A model generated the notes under the pieces. The model worked only from the letters and a program-made list of their open reading frames with translations. It searched no databases and was not told the DNA's origin. 64,000 bases of DNA from Azospirillum brasilense (GTDB lineage Bacteria; Pseudomonadota; Alphaproteobacteria; Azospirillales; Azospirillaceae). Each line of letters begins with the position of its first letter. The first letter of the stretch is position 1. Below are positions 1 to 9,296 of this stretch, in pieces. Made by a program: the position numbers and the translations under genes. The stretch spans positions 1 through 64,000 of the forward strand of contig NZ_CP032346.1 in the NCBI RefSeq assembly GCF_005222205.1, written 5' to 3'.

Positions 1-1028
1 GGTGTTGATCACCTCGATGGTCTGGCCGGACAGCGAGGTCACCACGTCGCCGGCCGCTGCGCGGTGCCGGACGGCATGTTCTCGACCAGGCCGACGATGC
101 CGACGGCGTTCACCTTCGCCTTGCGGGCGGCCAGGGCGCGCATGGTGCCGATGACCACCGCGGCGCCGCCCATGTCCCACTTCATGTCCTCCATCCCGGC
201 GGCGGGCTTGATGGAGATGCCGCCGGTGTCGAAGGTCACGCCCTTGCCGATGAAGGCGAGCGGGCGGCGATCCTCGGCGTCGGGGGCACCGTCCCAGCGC
301 ATCACGACGACGCGCGGCTCAAAGGCGCTGCCCTGGGCGACGCCGATCAGAGCGCCCATGCCGAGCTTCTTCAGCTTCTTGAGGTCCAGCACCTCACCTG
401 CAGGCCGACGTCGGTCAGGTCCCGGCAGCGGTCAGCGAGGCTTTCCGGGTTCAGGACGTTGGCCGGCTCCGACACCAGATCGCGGTGTAGGCGACGGACT
501 CGGCCAGCGGCTCCAGGCGGCCGTAGGCGCGCTTGGCGGCGTCCGGCTCCGCGGTCAGGACGATGATCTTCTTGAGGGAGGGCTTGGCCTCCTTCTTCTC
601 GGTCGTCCGGTATTTGTCGAAGCGGTAGGAGCGCAGCTGCGCGCCGAAGGCCAGCTCCGCCGCCGCGGCGTCGGGGGCCACGGTGCCGCCGTCCGGCAGT
701 CGAGCAGGACGGAGACCTCGGTCTCTCCGGACTGTCCAGGGCGGCGACGATGGAGCCGCCGACGCCTGGAGGGCAGCCTCCGACAGATCCTCGCCCTTGC
801 CGATGCCGACCAGGAGGACGCGGTCGAACTCGACCCCGGCCGGCGCGAGGATCGCCAGCGTCTCCTCCTTCTTGCCGGTGAAGCGGCTGGCCTTCATGGC
901 GCGGGACAGCGTGCCGCCCGTCTTCTGGTCGAGATCCTGCCCCGCGGCGCCGAGCGCGCGATCGGTGGCGACGGTGACGCGACGGTGCCGGACTTGGGCA
1001 GCGCGGGCTTCGCAAAGGCGAACTTCAT
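1..1028 (-). pseudogene. pepA: leucyl aminopeptidase (M17), frame broken and cut by window edge
   Basis: Cytosolic metallo-exopeptidase of family M17. The start is ATG at 1028, preceded by GAGGAG inside a duplicated 10-bp unit. Recognisable segments lie in different frames: MKFAFAKPALPKSGTV, then RSYRFDKYRT, then DLVSEPANVL, then [15 protein letters not shown] (the metal-binding core) and [12 protein letters not shown]. Joining them needs seven single-base restorations, near 981, 764, 727, 708, 478, 395 and 49; every one looks like a lost G or C in a short run. The C-terminal part lies outside the window. The dense one-directional errors suggest poor sequence at this end rather than slow decay, but a true pseudogene cannot be excluded. 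It reads away from lptG, a usual alphaproteobacterial arrangement. Confidence 0.85.
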
Positions 1029-1030
1029 CG

Positions 1031-1050
1031 GCTCCTCTCGGCTCCTCTCG
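1031..1050. repeat. two tandem 10-bp units over the pepA ribosome binding site
   Basis: gctcctctcg occurs twice in a row immediately upstream of the pepA start. Read on the minus strand, each copy contributes a GAGGAG Shine-Dalgarno-like core, so the gene has two candidate ribosome binding sites 10 bases apart; the inner one is at normal spacing. Confidence 0.6.
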
Positions 1051-1249
1051 GCTGGGACGGCCGGCGCGCGGCGCCGGGCGGGTGGGATCGATCCGCAACC
1101 ACCCTGGATAAAGACCTTCCCGTGCGCCCTGTCAAGGCGCGGACCGGTTGTTTCCCGCGCCCGTCCGCAGTACATAGCCCCGGCACGCCGTGGTGGAAGC
1201 CCCGGCGCGCCGCGTACCGCCCGTCGATCGGCCGGGGAGGCCGGAGCCC

Positions 1250-2342
1250 ATGTATTCATCCGCCACGCTGTCGCGCTACATCGGGCGCCAGTTCGTCACC
1301 TGGTTCCTGTTGCTGCTCGGCATCCTGCTGTCGATCATCCTGCTGCTCGACGTCGTGGAACTGCTGCGCCGCGCCGGGACCAAGCCGACATCACCTTCTG
1401 GCTGTCCTGCGCATGGCCCTGCTGAAGCTGCCGGAGATCGGCCAGCAGATCTTTCCCTTCGTGATCCTGTTCAGCGGCATGTTCACCTTCTGGCGGCTGA
1501 CGCGCAGCGCGGAGCTGGTGGTGGCCCGCGCGGTCGGCGTGTCGGCGTGGCAGTTCCTGACCCCGGTGCTGATCGCCGCGCTGATGATCGGTGCGGTGAA
1601 GGTGACGATGATCAACCCGGTCGGCGCCGTCTTCATCGCCAAGTACAACCAGCTTCAGGACCGCTATCTGAAACTGAAGTCGAGCAGCTTCGACGTCTCG
1701 CGCAGCGGCCTCTGGCTGCGCCAGCAGGAGGCGGGGGAGCAGTATTTCATCCACGCCGACGGCGTGAACCCGCTGACCTTCGAGATGAGCCAGGTGATCG
1801 TCCTGCGCTTCGACACCAACATGACCTACATCGGCCGGGTCGACGCGCCGCGCGCCGTGCTGCGCGACCGGAAGTGGGAGTTGCAGGACGCCACGATCAA
1901 CTTGGGCAAGAAGGAGTCGGAGACGGTTCCGGCCTACGTCATTCCGACGGAGCTGAACCGGACCACCATCGAGGAGAGCTTCGCCGCGCCGGAGACGATC
2001 TCCTTCTGGGATCTGCCGCAATTCATCCGCACGCTGGAGGCCACCGGCTTCCCGGCGGTCCGGCACCGCTTGCATTACCAGTCGCTGCTGTCGCAGCCCC
2101 TGCTCTATGTGGCGATGGTGCTGTTCGCCGCGGCCTTCTCGCTGCGGCTGCCGCGGCGCGGCGGCACGATGACCATGGTGTCCGGCGGCGTTCTGACCGG
2201 GTTCGTGCTGTTCGTGATGACCGACGTGATCCGCACCTTCGGCATCTCCGAAACCATCCCGCTGGCCATGGCGGCCTGGAGCCCGGCCTGTGTCAGCGTG
2301 CTTCTGGGCACCGCGGTGCTGTTGCATCTGGAGGACGGCTGA
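1250..2342 (+). pseudogene. lptG: LPS export permease LptG, two apparent single-base deletions
   Basis: Inner-membrane permease of the LptB2FGC complex that extracts lipopolysaccharide and drives it towards LptA. The N-terminus (LSRYIGRQF, a hydrophobic segment, then LLDVVELLRRAGTK) is in one frame. ADITFW follows in a second frame and the rest (LRMALLKLPEI onwards) in the third, so one base is missing near 1385 and one near 1404. The long periplasmic beta-jellyroll part and the C-terminal membrane segments (TGFPAVRHRLHYQSLL, AAAFSLRLPRRGG) are typical of LptG rather than LptF. With both bases restored the protein is about 364 residues, normal for the family. The start has an upstream GGAGG-rich tract. 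No lptF precedes it and no lptD follows. Confidence 0.85.
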
Positions 2343-2480
2343 CGCCGGATCCGGAGCAGGGCTGACGCCGACCGCCCGGTCTTTGGACACAATTCCGTTC
2401 CAGGATACGACCCACGATTCCGTTTACACGCGCCCGGGGGGCCGTATTAAACGGCAACCACCTCTGGAGTCTGGAGCACC

Positions 2481-3926
2481 ATGCAGAGTTTGCGAGCCGT
2501 CCGGTCTGCCTTCGCCGTGGCGACCGCCTGCGCCCTTCTTGCCGCCGGCGCGCCCGCCGCGGCCCAGACGCGGGCTCCCAACGCTCCAAACAGCCCTGCT
2601 GCGGGAACGCAAGGCCCCGCGGAACGCATCGCCGCCGTCGTGAACGACGAGGTCATCTCGCTGTCCGACGTGCACGCGCGCATCCGCCTCGCCCTGCTGA
2701 ACGCCGGTGCCCAGGACAGCGCGGAGACGCGCCAGCGCCTGACCCCGCAGGTGCTCCGCCAGCTGGTCGACGAGCGGCTCCAGCTTCAGGAGGCCAAGCG
2801 CCTCGGCGTCTCGGTGCCGTCCAAGGAGATCGACGAGGCCATCGGGCGCATCGCCGAACAGAACCGCATGGGCCGCCCGCAGCTCGAAGCCATGCTGAAG
2901 GCGCAGAACGTCCCGGTCTCCACCCTGCGCGAGCAGGTGCGGGCGCTGCTGTCCTGGCAGCGGGTGATGCAGCGCCGCATCCGGCAGGAGGTGGTGATCG
3001 GCGACGAGGAGATCGACGCCGTGATGCAGCGCATCAAGGCCAACATCGGCAAGCCGGAGTATCTGGTGGCCGAGATCTTCCTGGCCGTCGACAGCCCCGA
3101 CCAGGACGAGGAGGTGCGGCGCAACGCCGAACGGCTGGTCGAGGAGGTGCGCCGCGGCGGCAACTTCGCGGCGCTGGCCCGCCAGTTCTCGCAGTCCGCC
3201 GGCGCCGCCTCGGGCGGCGACATGGGCTGGGTCCGCACGGGCGAGCTGAACGCCGAGCTGGACAAGACCCTGTCCACCATGCGCGCCGGCCAGCTCTCCT
3301 CGCCGGTCCGCACGGCGACCGGCTATCACGTCCTGCTGGTGCGCGACCAGCGGCCCTTCGGCAGCAACGCCTCGACCGCTCCGCCGCCGGCCCCGCCGCC
3401 GCGCCCGCGCGCCCAGCCGAAGCCCGATCTGGCCAAGGCCAAGGTCAACATGAAGCAGATCGTCATCCCGGCCCCCTCGAAGGAGGAGCTGAAGGCGGTC
3501 CAGGCCCAGGCGGAGAAGCTGCGCAAGTCAATCAAGAGCTGCACCGACTTCGACGAGAAGGCCCGCGCCATGGGCATTCCGGAGTCGGGCGACATGGGCA
3601 CGCTGCGGGTCAAGGACCTCGCGCCGGGCCTCCAGCAGCTCGCCGTCGGCATCCCGCTCGGCCAGCCCAGCCCGGTGCTGATGAGCCCGGGCGGCGCCGT
3701 CATCCTGATCGTCTGCAAGCGTGACGTGCCGATGATCGAGCCGCCGCCGGAGGCCGAGCCGCAGCCGGTCGCCGCCCCGGCCCCGCCGCCGATCGACCCC
3801 AAGGACATCAAGATGCCGCCGCGCGAGGAGATCGAGCGCGACCTGATCAACGAGCGCGCCGACCTGCTGGCCCGCCGCTACCTGCGCGACCTGCGCCGCA
3901 CCGCCTTCGTGGAGATCCGCAACTGA
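2481..3926 (+). CDS. surA: periplasmic chaperone / peptidyl-prolyl isomerase SurA
   Basis: Periplasmic chaperone for outer-membrane beta-barrel proteins, 481 residues. A signal peptide (about 1-28, ending ...PAAAQ) is followed by an Ala/Pro/Asn linker. The SurA N-terminal chaperone module (ERIAAVVNDEVISLSDV, then helices to about 170) comes next. A canonical parvulin domain spans about 190-290 (YLVAEIFLAVD, GGDMGWVRTGEL, GYHVLLV). A Pro-rich linker leads to a second, more diverged parvulin-like domain (residues 315-420), and a proline-rich C-terminus carries the final helix. ATG start with TGGAG upstream. The stop overlaps the pdxA start by one base, so the two are probably translationally coupled. 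surA-pdxA-rsmA is a widespread linkage, here interrupted by several genes before rsmA. Confidence 0.93.
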   Translation: MQSLRAVRSAFAVATACALLAAGAPAAAQTRAPNAPNSPAAGTQGPAERIAAVVNDEVISLSDVHARIRLALLNAGAQDSAETRQRLTPQVLRQLVDERLQLQEAKRLGVSVPSKEIDEAIGRIAEQNRMGRPQLEAMLKAQNVPVSTLREQVRALLSWQRVMQRRIRQEVVIGDEEIDAVMQRIKANIGKPEYLVAEIFLAVDSPDQDEEVRRNAERLVEEVRRGGNFAALARQFSQSAGAASGGDMGWVRTGELNAELDKTLSTMRAGQLSSPVRTATGYHVLLVRDQRPFGSNASTAPPPAPPPRPRAQPKPDLAKAKVNMKQIVIPAPSKEELKAVQAQAEKLRKSIKSCTDFDEKARAMGIPESGDMGTLRVKDLAPGLQQLAVGIPLGQPSPVLMSPGGAVILIVCKRDVPMIEPPPEAEPQPVAAPAPPPIDPKDIKMPPREEIERDLINERADLLARRYLRDLRRTAFVEIRN

Positions 3927-4963
3927 TGACCGAATCCGGCGTCCGGCCGCCGCTCGCCCTGACCATGGGCGAGCCGGCGGGGATCGGCGGGGAGATCGCA
4001 CTGAAGGCCTGGGCGGAAGCTCAGGGGAAGGCCGGGGCGGCCCGCGCGGACGGCGCGGTGCCGCCCTTCGTCCTTCTCGACGATCCCGCCCGCCTGGAGG
4101 CGCTCGCCGCCCGGCTCGGCCTGCCGGTGCCGGTCAGGGCGGTGGGCAGCATGGCCGAGGGTGCTGCGCTGTTCGGCGCGGCGCTGCCGGTGCTGCCCCA
4201 GCCGCTGGCGGCCCCGGTCACGCCGGGCCGGCCGGACCCGGCCAACGGGGCCGCGGTGATCGCCAGCATCGACCGGGCGGTCGAGCTGGTCCGCCGCGGG
4301 GAGGCGGCGGCGGTCGTCACCAACCCGATCCAGAAGTCGGCGCTCTACGCCGCCGGCTTCCGCCATCCTGGACATACCGAATATCTGGCCCATCTGGCCG
4401 GGCTCACCGATGAGCCGGTGATGATGCTGGCCGCGCAGGATCTGCGCGTCGTGCCGGTGACCATCCATGTCTCCGTCCGCAACGCCGTGCCGCTGGTGAC
4501 GCGGGAGGCGATCCTGCACGCCGGGCGGGTCACCGCGGCGGCGCTGGCCCGCGACTTCGGCATCGCGCGGCCCCGGCTGGCCGTCGCCGCCCTGAACCCC
4601 CACGCGGGGGAGGGCGGCGCCATGGGGCGGGAGGAGATCGACGTCATCGCCCCGGCGGTCGCCGACCTGCGGGCGGAGGGAATCGACGCGGTGGGGCCGC
4701 GGCCCGCCGACACGCTGTTCCACGCGGCGGCGCGGCGCGGCTACGACGCGGCGCTGTGCATGTACCACGATCAGGCGCTGATCCCGCTGAAGACCATCGA
4801 CTTCGACACGGGGGTCAACATCACGCTGGGGCTGCCCTTCGTCCGCACCTCGCCGGACCATGGGACGGCGCTGGACATCGCCGGCACGGGCAAGGCCGGC
4901 GCGTCGAGCCTGATCGCCGCCCTGACGACGGCGGAGGCCATGGCCGCCCGCCGCCGCGCCTGA
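3926..4963 (+). CDS. pdxA: 4-hydroxythreonine-4-phosphate dehydrogenase
   Basis: NAD-dependent oxidation and decarboxylation step of the DXP-dependent pyridoxal-5'-phosphate pathway, acting with PdxJ in the cytosol. 345 residues, near the family norm. Family signatures are intact: GEPAGIGGE at the N-terminus, the metal-site histidine segment PGHTEYLA, MYHDQALIPLK, and the C-terminal SPDHGTALDIAGTG. The ATG overlaps the surA stop as ATGA. A Pro/Ala-rich insertion (about residues 80-95) carries no known function. Confidence 0.95.
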   Translation: MTESGVRPPLALTMGEPAGIGGEIALKAWAEAQGKAGAARADGAVPPFVLLDDPARLEALAARLGLPVPVRAVGSMAEGAALFGAALPVLPQPLAAPVTPGRPDPANGAAVIASIDRAVELVRRGEAAAVVTNPIQKSALYAAGFRHPGHTEYLAHLAGLTDEPVMMLAAQDLRVVPVTIHVSVRNAVPLVTREAILHAGRVTAAALARDFGIARPRLAVAALNPHAGEGGAMGREEIDVIAPAVADLRAEGIDAVGPRPADTLFHAAARRGYDAALCMYHDQALIPLKTIDFDTGVNITLGLPFVRTSPDHGTALDIAGTGKAGASSLIAALTTAEAMAARRRA

Positions 4964-4982
4964 CCTTCGCCGCGCCTGACCC

Positions 4983-5105
4983 TCAGAGGCGGACCGAGCT
5001 GCTGGAGAAGCGGCTGGCCGAGCTGTGGTCGATGGAGGTCAGCGCGACCGACGCGCCGACGGCGATGACGATGGCGGCGGCGAAGCCGAGCAGCATGGCT
5101 TTCAT
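4983..5105 (-). CDS. 40-residue single-span membrane peptide
   Basis: Short ORF convergent with pdxA, start ATG at 5105 with a good AGGAG six to nine bases upstream. The product (MKAMLLGFAAAIVIAVGASV, then ALTSIDHSSASRF and a Ser-rich end) has one hydrophobic helix of about 18 residues and a polar tail. A strong Shine-Dalgarno and a sensible membrane segment argue that it is translated. It could be a small membrane protein or an uncleaved secreted peptide. I do not recognise a family. Confidence 0.55.
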   Translation of the reverse strand: MKAMLLGFAAAIVIAVGASVALTSIDHSSASRFSSSSVRL

Positions 5106-5234
5106 GGGGGGCGCTCCTGGAACCTGATTCTGGTTTCGGCGCAAACGCGCCTTTTTCCAAGACCATAAGCGGGGCGGAGCGCGCTTTCAACCACACTCGG
5201 GTCTCGGCCGGGGGCGGCCGGGGAAAGCGCGCCT

Positions 5235-5348
5235 AAAGCGGATTGCAATCCGCTTTGGACCGCGCCGGCGGTCCCGGTCGCACATGCGACCGGAGCCCGC
5301 CGGCGAATGAGGCGCTATGATTCTAAAGCGAACGGAAGTTCGCTTTAG
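5235..5348. repeat. cluster of three hairpins between the 40-residue peptide gene and the MHYT kinase
   Basis: Three inverted repeats lie in about 114 bases: a perfect 22-bp palindrome at 5235-5256 (aaagcggatt-gc-aatccgcttt); a two-step hairpin at 5263-5305 with outer arms cgccggcgg/ccgccggcg and inner arms ccggtcgca/tgcgaccgg; and an 11-bp-arm hairpin at 5323-5348 (ctaaagcgaac-ggaa-gttcgctttag), whose right arm covers the stop codon of the kinase gene. First and last elements share the taaagcg/cgctt(t)a ends, so the whole looks like one composite repeated element. It may also terminate kinase transcription. Confidence 0.7.
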
Positions 5349-7651
5349 GCCGCGGAGTTCAGGGCGTTGCGCAGCACCTCGGGGGCCACCGGCTTGTGCA
5401 GCAGGCGGTGGCCGCTCTGCTGGACCTCGGCGATGCGCGCGGGGTCGGTGTCGCCGGTCAGCACCAGCGCGGGCACCCGCACCCCGCACACCCCGTAGAT
5501 GTCGCGGATGGCCTGAAGCCCTGTCCGTCCCTCGCGCAGGCGGTAATCGGCGACGATCATGTCGGGGCGCTGGCCGAGGCTGGTCAGCGTGCCCACCGCC
5601 TCGTCGGCGGAGACGGCGGCCACCACCTCGTACCCCCACTCCTCCAGCATCGTCCGCATGGAGAGCAGGATGATGGCGTCGTCCTCCACCACCACGACCA
5701 GACCCTTGCCGCCGTTGGCGGCGGGCTGGGCGGCGGACTGGGCGGCCGGGCGGCAGGTCTTCATCACCTGGCGCGGCGCGACCGACGGTACGGTCAGGCC
5801 GAAGGCGCTGCCCCGTCCCGGCTGGGAGCGCAGGGTCACCTCATGGCCGAGCAGCCCGGCCAGCCGCCGCACGATGGCGAGCCCCAGCCCCAGCCCCTTG
5901 CGCCGGTCGCGTTCGGGGTTGGCGAGCTGGGTGAATTCGACGAACACCTCGTCGCGCTTGTTCTCGGGGATGCCGATGCCGGTGTCGAGCACCTCGATCC
6001 GCAGGTCTTTGCCGGTGCGGCGGCAGCCGATCAGGATACGCCCGCTCTCCGTGTAGCGGATGGCGTTCTCGACGAGATTGCGCAGGATGCGCTCGACCAG
6101 CGCCGGGTCGCTGCGCGTCCAGCCGTCGGTGGGGACGTGGCGCAGCGCGATCCCCACCTCCGCCGCGCGGCCGCGATATTCGTCGGCGAGGCGCTGCAGC
6201 AGCGGGCCCAGCGCGAACTCCGTCACCGCGGGGGTGACCACCCCGGCGTCCAGCCGCGACACGTCCAGCAGGCTGTCCAGCAGCGTGCGCAGGCCGTTCA
6301 GCGACTCGCTCATGCTCGCCAGCAGGGGCGAGGCGGGATGGCCGTCGAGCCGGTCGGACAGGGCGTGCGCGAAGAAGAACAGCGACTGCACGGGCTGGCG
6401 CAGGTCGTGGCTGGCCGCGGCGAGGAACTTGGTCTTGGCCATGTCCGCCCGTTCGGCGTTGTCGCGGGCGGTCAGCGCCTCCTCGCGGGCGCGCTCCGCC
6501 TCCGCCTTGGCGCGGTGCAGGGCGTCCTCCGCCGCCTTGCGGGCGGTGATGTCGCGCATGATGCCGGTGAACAGGCGCTGCCGCCCGTCGTGCCATTCGG
6601 CCACCGACAGCTCCAGCGGGAAGAGGGAACCGTCCTTGCGCCGGCCCTCGACCTCGCGCCCGATGCCGATGATCCGCCGCTCGCCGGTCTCGCGGAAATG
6701 CGCCATGTAGCCGTCATGGGCGGAGTGGTGCGGCTCCGCCATCAGGATGCGGACGTTCGCGCCGACGGCCTCCGCCGCGCCGTAGCCGAAGGTCGTCTCG
6801 GCCGCCCGGTTGAAGGACTGGATGGTGCCGGTCTCGTCGATCACCACGATGGGGTCGACGGCGGAGTCGACGACGGCGCGGTAGCGCGCCTCCTGCCCCG
6901 CCGCGCGCTCCGCCGAGCGGCGCCGGTCGATCAGGACGGAGAGCAGCCCCAGCGAGAGGATCAGCAGCGTCCCCACCCCGGTCCCCACCGCCAGGGATGG
7001 GGTCGACAGCACGAAACCGAGGTCGTCCCCGGTCGGGACGGCGTCCGTATTGGCGGCATGCCCAATGGCGGTTACGTCCGCGTTGGCGGCGGCCATGCCG
7101 ATGTAATGCATGCTGACCACCGCGGCGCCGAGCACCAGCGCGCCGGACAGGCGCTGCAGGGGGCTGGCCGTGCGGAAGGCGAGCCAGAGCGCGGCGGTCG
7201 AGGCGGCGACGGCGATGACCACCGACGCGACGACCAGAAGCGTGTCGTAGATCAGCGGCACCGGCAGCCGCATGCCGGCCATGCCGACGTAGTGCATGGA
7301 AACGATCCCGAAGCCGGTCAGCAGACCCGCCGCCGCCAGGGTCGCCCGGCCGCCTCCGCCGTGCGCCACGGCGAAGAGGCCGGTCCCCGACACCCCGACC
7401 GCCAGGAAAAAGGAAAGCGCGGTCAGCAGGATGTCATAGGACACCGGCATGGGCATGCGCATCGCCATCATGCCGATGAAGTGCATCGACCAGATCCCCG
7501 CACCGAGGGCCAGCGCGGCGGCGCCCAGCCAGCCGTTCCGTCCCCGCCCGGCGTCCCGCGCGTGGGAGGCGAGGTCCAGGGCCACATAGCCGCCGAAAGA
7601 GGCCACGACAACGGACAGCGCAACGAGGTAAGGATCGTAATGGCCGAGCAC
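5345..7651 (-). CDS. MHYT-PAS hybrid sensor histidine kinase with C-terminal receiver
   Basis: Membrane-bound hybrid kinase of about 768 residues. The N-terminal seven-helix MHYT domain shows three copies of the motif (SMHFIGM, SMHYVGM, SMHYIGM); MHYT domains are proposed to sense O2, CO or NO through bound copper. A PAS domain follows (VDPIVVIDETGTIQSFNRAA), then a coiled linker, HisKA (AASHDLRQPVQSL), HATPase_c (NLVENAIRYTESG, DTGIGIPENKRDEVF, GLGLGLAIVRRLAG) and a REC domain (VVVEDDAIIL, phospho-Asp in MIVADYRL, Lys in LLHKPVAPE). The GTG at 7651 matches where MHYT proteins normally begin (LGHYDPYLVALSV); an upstream in-frame GTG at 7738 would add 29 residues of unlikely sequence. It diverges from the gene at 7772. 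No cognate regulator is adjacent. Confidence 0.88.
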   Translation of the reverse strand: MLGHYDPYLVALSVVVASFGGYVALDLASHARDAGRGRNGWLGAAALALGAGIWSMHFIGMMAMRMPMPVSYDILLTALSFFLAVGVSGTGLFAVAHGGGGRATLAAAGLLTGFGIVSMHYVGMAGMRLPVPLIYDTLLVVASVVIAVAASTAALWLAFRTASPLQRLSGALVLGAAVVSMHYIGMAAANADVTAIGHAANTDAVPTGDDLGFVLSTPSLAVGTGVGTLLILSLGLLSVLIDRRRSAERAAGQEARYRAVVDSAVDPIVVIDETGTIQSFNRAAETTFGYGAAEAVGANVRILMAEPHHSAHDGYMAHFRETGERRIIGIGREVEGRRKDGSLFPLELSVAEWHDGRQRLFTGIMRDITARKAAEDALHRAKAEAERAREEALTARDNAERADMAKTKFLAAASHDLRQPVQSLFFFAHALSDRLDGHPASPLLASMSESLNGLRTLLDSLLDVSRLDAGVVTPAVTEFALGPLLQRLADEYRGRAAEVGIALRHVPTDGWTRSDPALVERILRNLVENAIRYTESGRILIGCRRTGKDLRIEVLDTGIGIPENKRDEVFVEFTQLANPERDRRKGLGLGLAIVRRLAGLLGHEVTLRSQPGRGSAFGLTVPSVAPRQVMKTCRPAAQSAAQPAANGGKGLVVVVEDDAIILLSMRTMLEEWGYEVVAAVSADEAVGTLTSLGQRPDMIVADYRLREGRTGLQAIRDIYGVCGVRVPALVLTGDTDPARIAEVQQSGHRLLHKPVAPEVLRNALNSAA

Positions 7652-7771
7652 GATGGGGCGCACCGAGAGTGGACGAGGGGACGGACGCGCGATGTCAGAA
7701 ACGTTAGATAGTGGAAATCCGCAGCGAACCCAAGCCACCGAAACGCCCCTGTACGCCCGACGAAAGACCTA

Positions 7772-8377
7772 ATGGCTACCTCGAACGGAAACTCTCCATC
7801 TGGGACTTTCGACCGGGCCTTTGGGCGGAGGATGATGGGGCTATTGCGCCGCCTCGTGCTACGCCCTCTGCTGACCGTCGCCGCGCTGGTTTATTTCCTG
7901 ATCGACGCGGTGGCGCTGGAGGCGTTGCGCCCGCTGGCCGCCTGGATCGGTCGGCAGCGTTTCGCCGAACGGCTGGCCGCGCGCATCCGCCGGCTCGGCC
8001 CCTATCCGACGCTGGCGCTGTTCGTGGTTCCGCTGGTGATTCTGGAGCCGCTGAAGCCGGTCGGCCTGTACCTGATGGGGACCGGGCACGCGGTCCAGGG
8101 CGCGCTGCTGCTCGGGGCCGTGGAACTGGTCAAGGTCACGCTGGTCGAGCGGCTGTTTCACATCGGCAAGGACAAGCTGCTGACCATCCCGGCCTTCGCC
8201 TGGTGCTACGTCCGGGTGGTGCGCTGGCTGGCCTGGCTCACCGCGCTGCCGCCCTGGCAGGCCGCCAAGCGGGTGGCGGGGCGGGTGCGCGGGGCGGTTG
8301 GGCCGGCGCTGGCGGTCGTCCGCGGCTGGGCGCGGTCGCTGCGCAACCACCTGCGCGCTGTGTCGAAAAGAGGGTAA
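7772..8377 (+). CDS. conserved membrane protein of unknown function
   Basis: 201 residues. After a polar N-terminus there are two hydrophobic stretches (about 33-50, TVAALVYFLIDAVALEAL, and about 77-92, PTLALFVVPLVILEPL). A re-entrant-looking segment KPVGLYLMGTG and a region GALLLGAVELVKVTLVERLF precede a Trp/Arg-rich C-terminus that is probably cytoplasmic and basic. It is divergent from the MHYT kinase and upstream of the lytic transglycosylase. I do not recognise a named family; the pattern (VEP/LEPLKPVG) looks like a conserved alphaproteobacterial membrane protein. Confidence 0.7.
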   Translation: MATSNGNSPSGTFDRAFGRRMMGLLRRLVLRPLLTVAALVYFLIDAVALEALRPLAAWIGRQRFAERLAARIRRLGPYPTLALFVVPLVILEPLKPVGLYLMGTGHAVQGALLLGAVELVKVTLVERLFHIGKDKLLTIPAFAWCYVRVVRWLAWLTALPPWQAAKRVAGRVRGAVGPALAVVRGWARSLRNHLRAVSKRG

Positions 8378-8420
8378 CCCTGCCCTGCGCTTGCCGTGTC
8401 CTGCAGGCAGCCTCATATCA

Positions 8421-9262
8421 ATGCGGTTTTGCAGACCGTTCCAAGGCCAACCCGTGCGTTTCCTCCCCCTGACCTTCGCCCTTTTCGTCGCCTTGGCGGC
8501 CCCCGCCGCCCTCGCCGCGGGCAAGTCCGGCTCCGTCTCCTCGCGCGAGTCGCGCATGGCCGACTGCGAGGCGGCGGAGAAGGGCGATCCGGAGGCGTCC
8601 TACCGCATGGCGCGGCGTTTCCTGTTCGGCGTCGGGGTGAGGCGCGACCAGCGGGTCGGCACGGCGTGGCTGCGCGCCGCGGCGTCGCGCGGCCACAAGG
8701 AGGCGCGGCGGCTGGTCGCCTACGTACCGGGCCGCATGGGCCATGTCCGTCCCTGGTGCCGCCCCGGCGCCGCCCCGCTGCGCGAGGCGCTGCCCCCGCC
8801 GCCGGAGATCATCGCGCTGGTCCACAAGACCGCGCCCCAGTACGGCCTCGACCCGGCGCTGGTCATGGCGGTGATCCGGGTGGAGAGCGCCTTCCGCTCC
8901 GACGCGGTGTCGCCGAAGGAGGCGGCGGGGCTGATGCAGCTCATCCCCGACACGGCGGAGCGGTTCGGCGTGTCCGACGTCTTCGACCCCGCCCAGAACA
9001 TCCGCGGCGGCGTGCGCTACCTGCGCTGGCTCTTGGCCTATTTCCAGGGGACGTTACGCTGGCCCTTGCCGGCTACAACGCGGGGGAGCGGGCCGTGGAC
9101 CGCTTCCGGGGCGTTCCGCCCTACGAGGAGACGCGGAACTACGTGCGCGCCATCCGCCGCTTGTACGACGCGCCGCGGCATCCCTTCGACGCCGCGGCGG
9201 CCGACCCGTCGCCCATGGTCGTCCGGCAGGCGGCGGAACTGGCAAAGCCCGGCAAGGGCTGA
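8421..9262 (+). pseudogene. soluble lytic murein transglycosylase with one apparent base deletion
   Basis: Periplasmic SLT-family enzyme that cleaves peptidoglycan to 1,6-anhydro products. A signal peptide ([19 protein letters not shown]) and a Sel1-like repeat part ([21 protein letters not shown]) come first, then the goose-type lysozyme fold: catalytic Glu in [16 protein letters not shown], then [15 protein letters not shown]. The frame breaks at about 9050. The remainder ([26 protein letters not shown]) continues in another frame and ends at 9262. Restoring one G in the GGGG run at 9048-9051 joins the halves into about 280 residues. Either ATG 8421 or GTG 8454 could be the start; the latter puts the signal peptide at the N-terminus. 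Confidence 0.85.
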
Positions 9263-9296
9263 GAACGAACCAACAGGGGAGGGGCCACCCGTGCCG

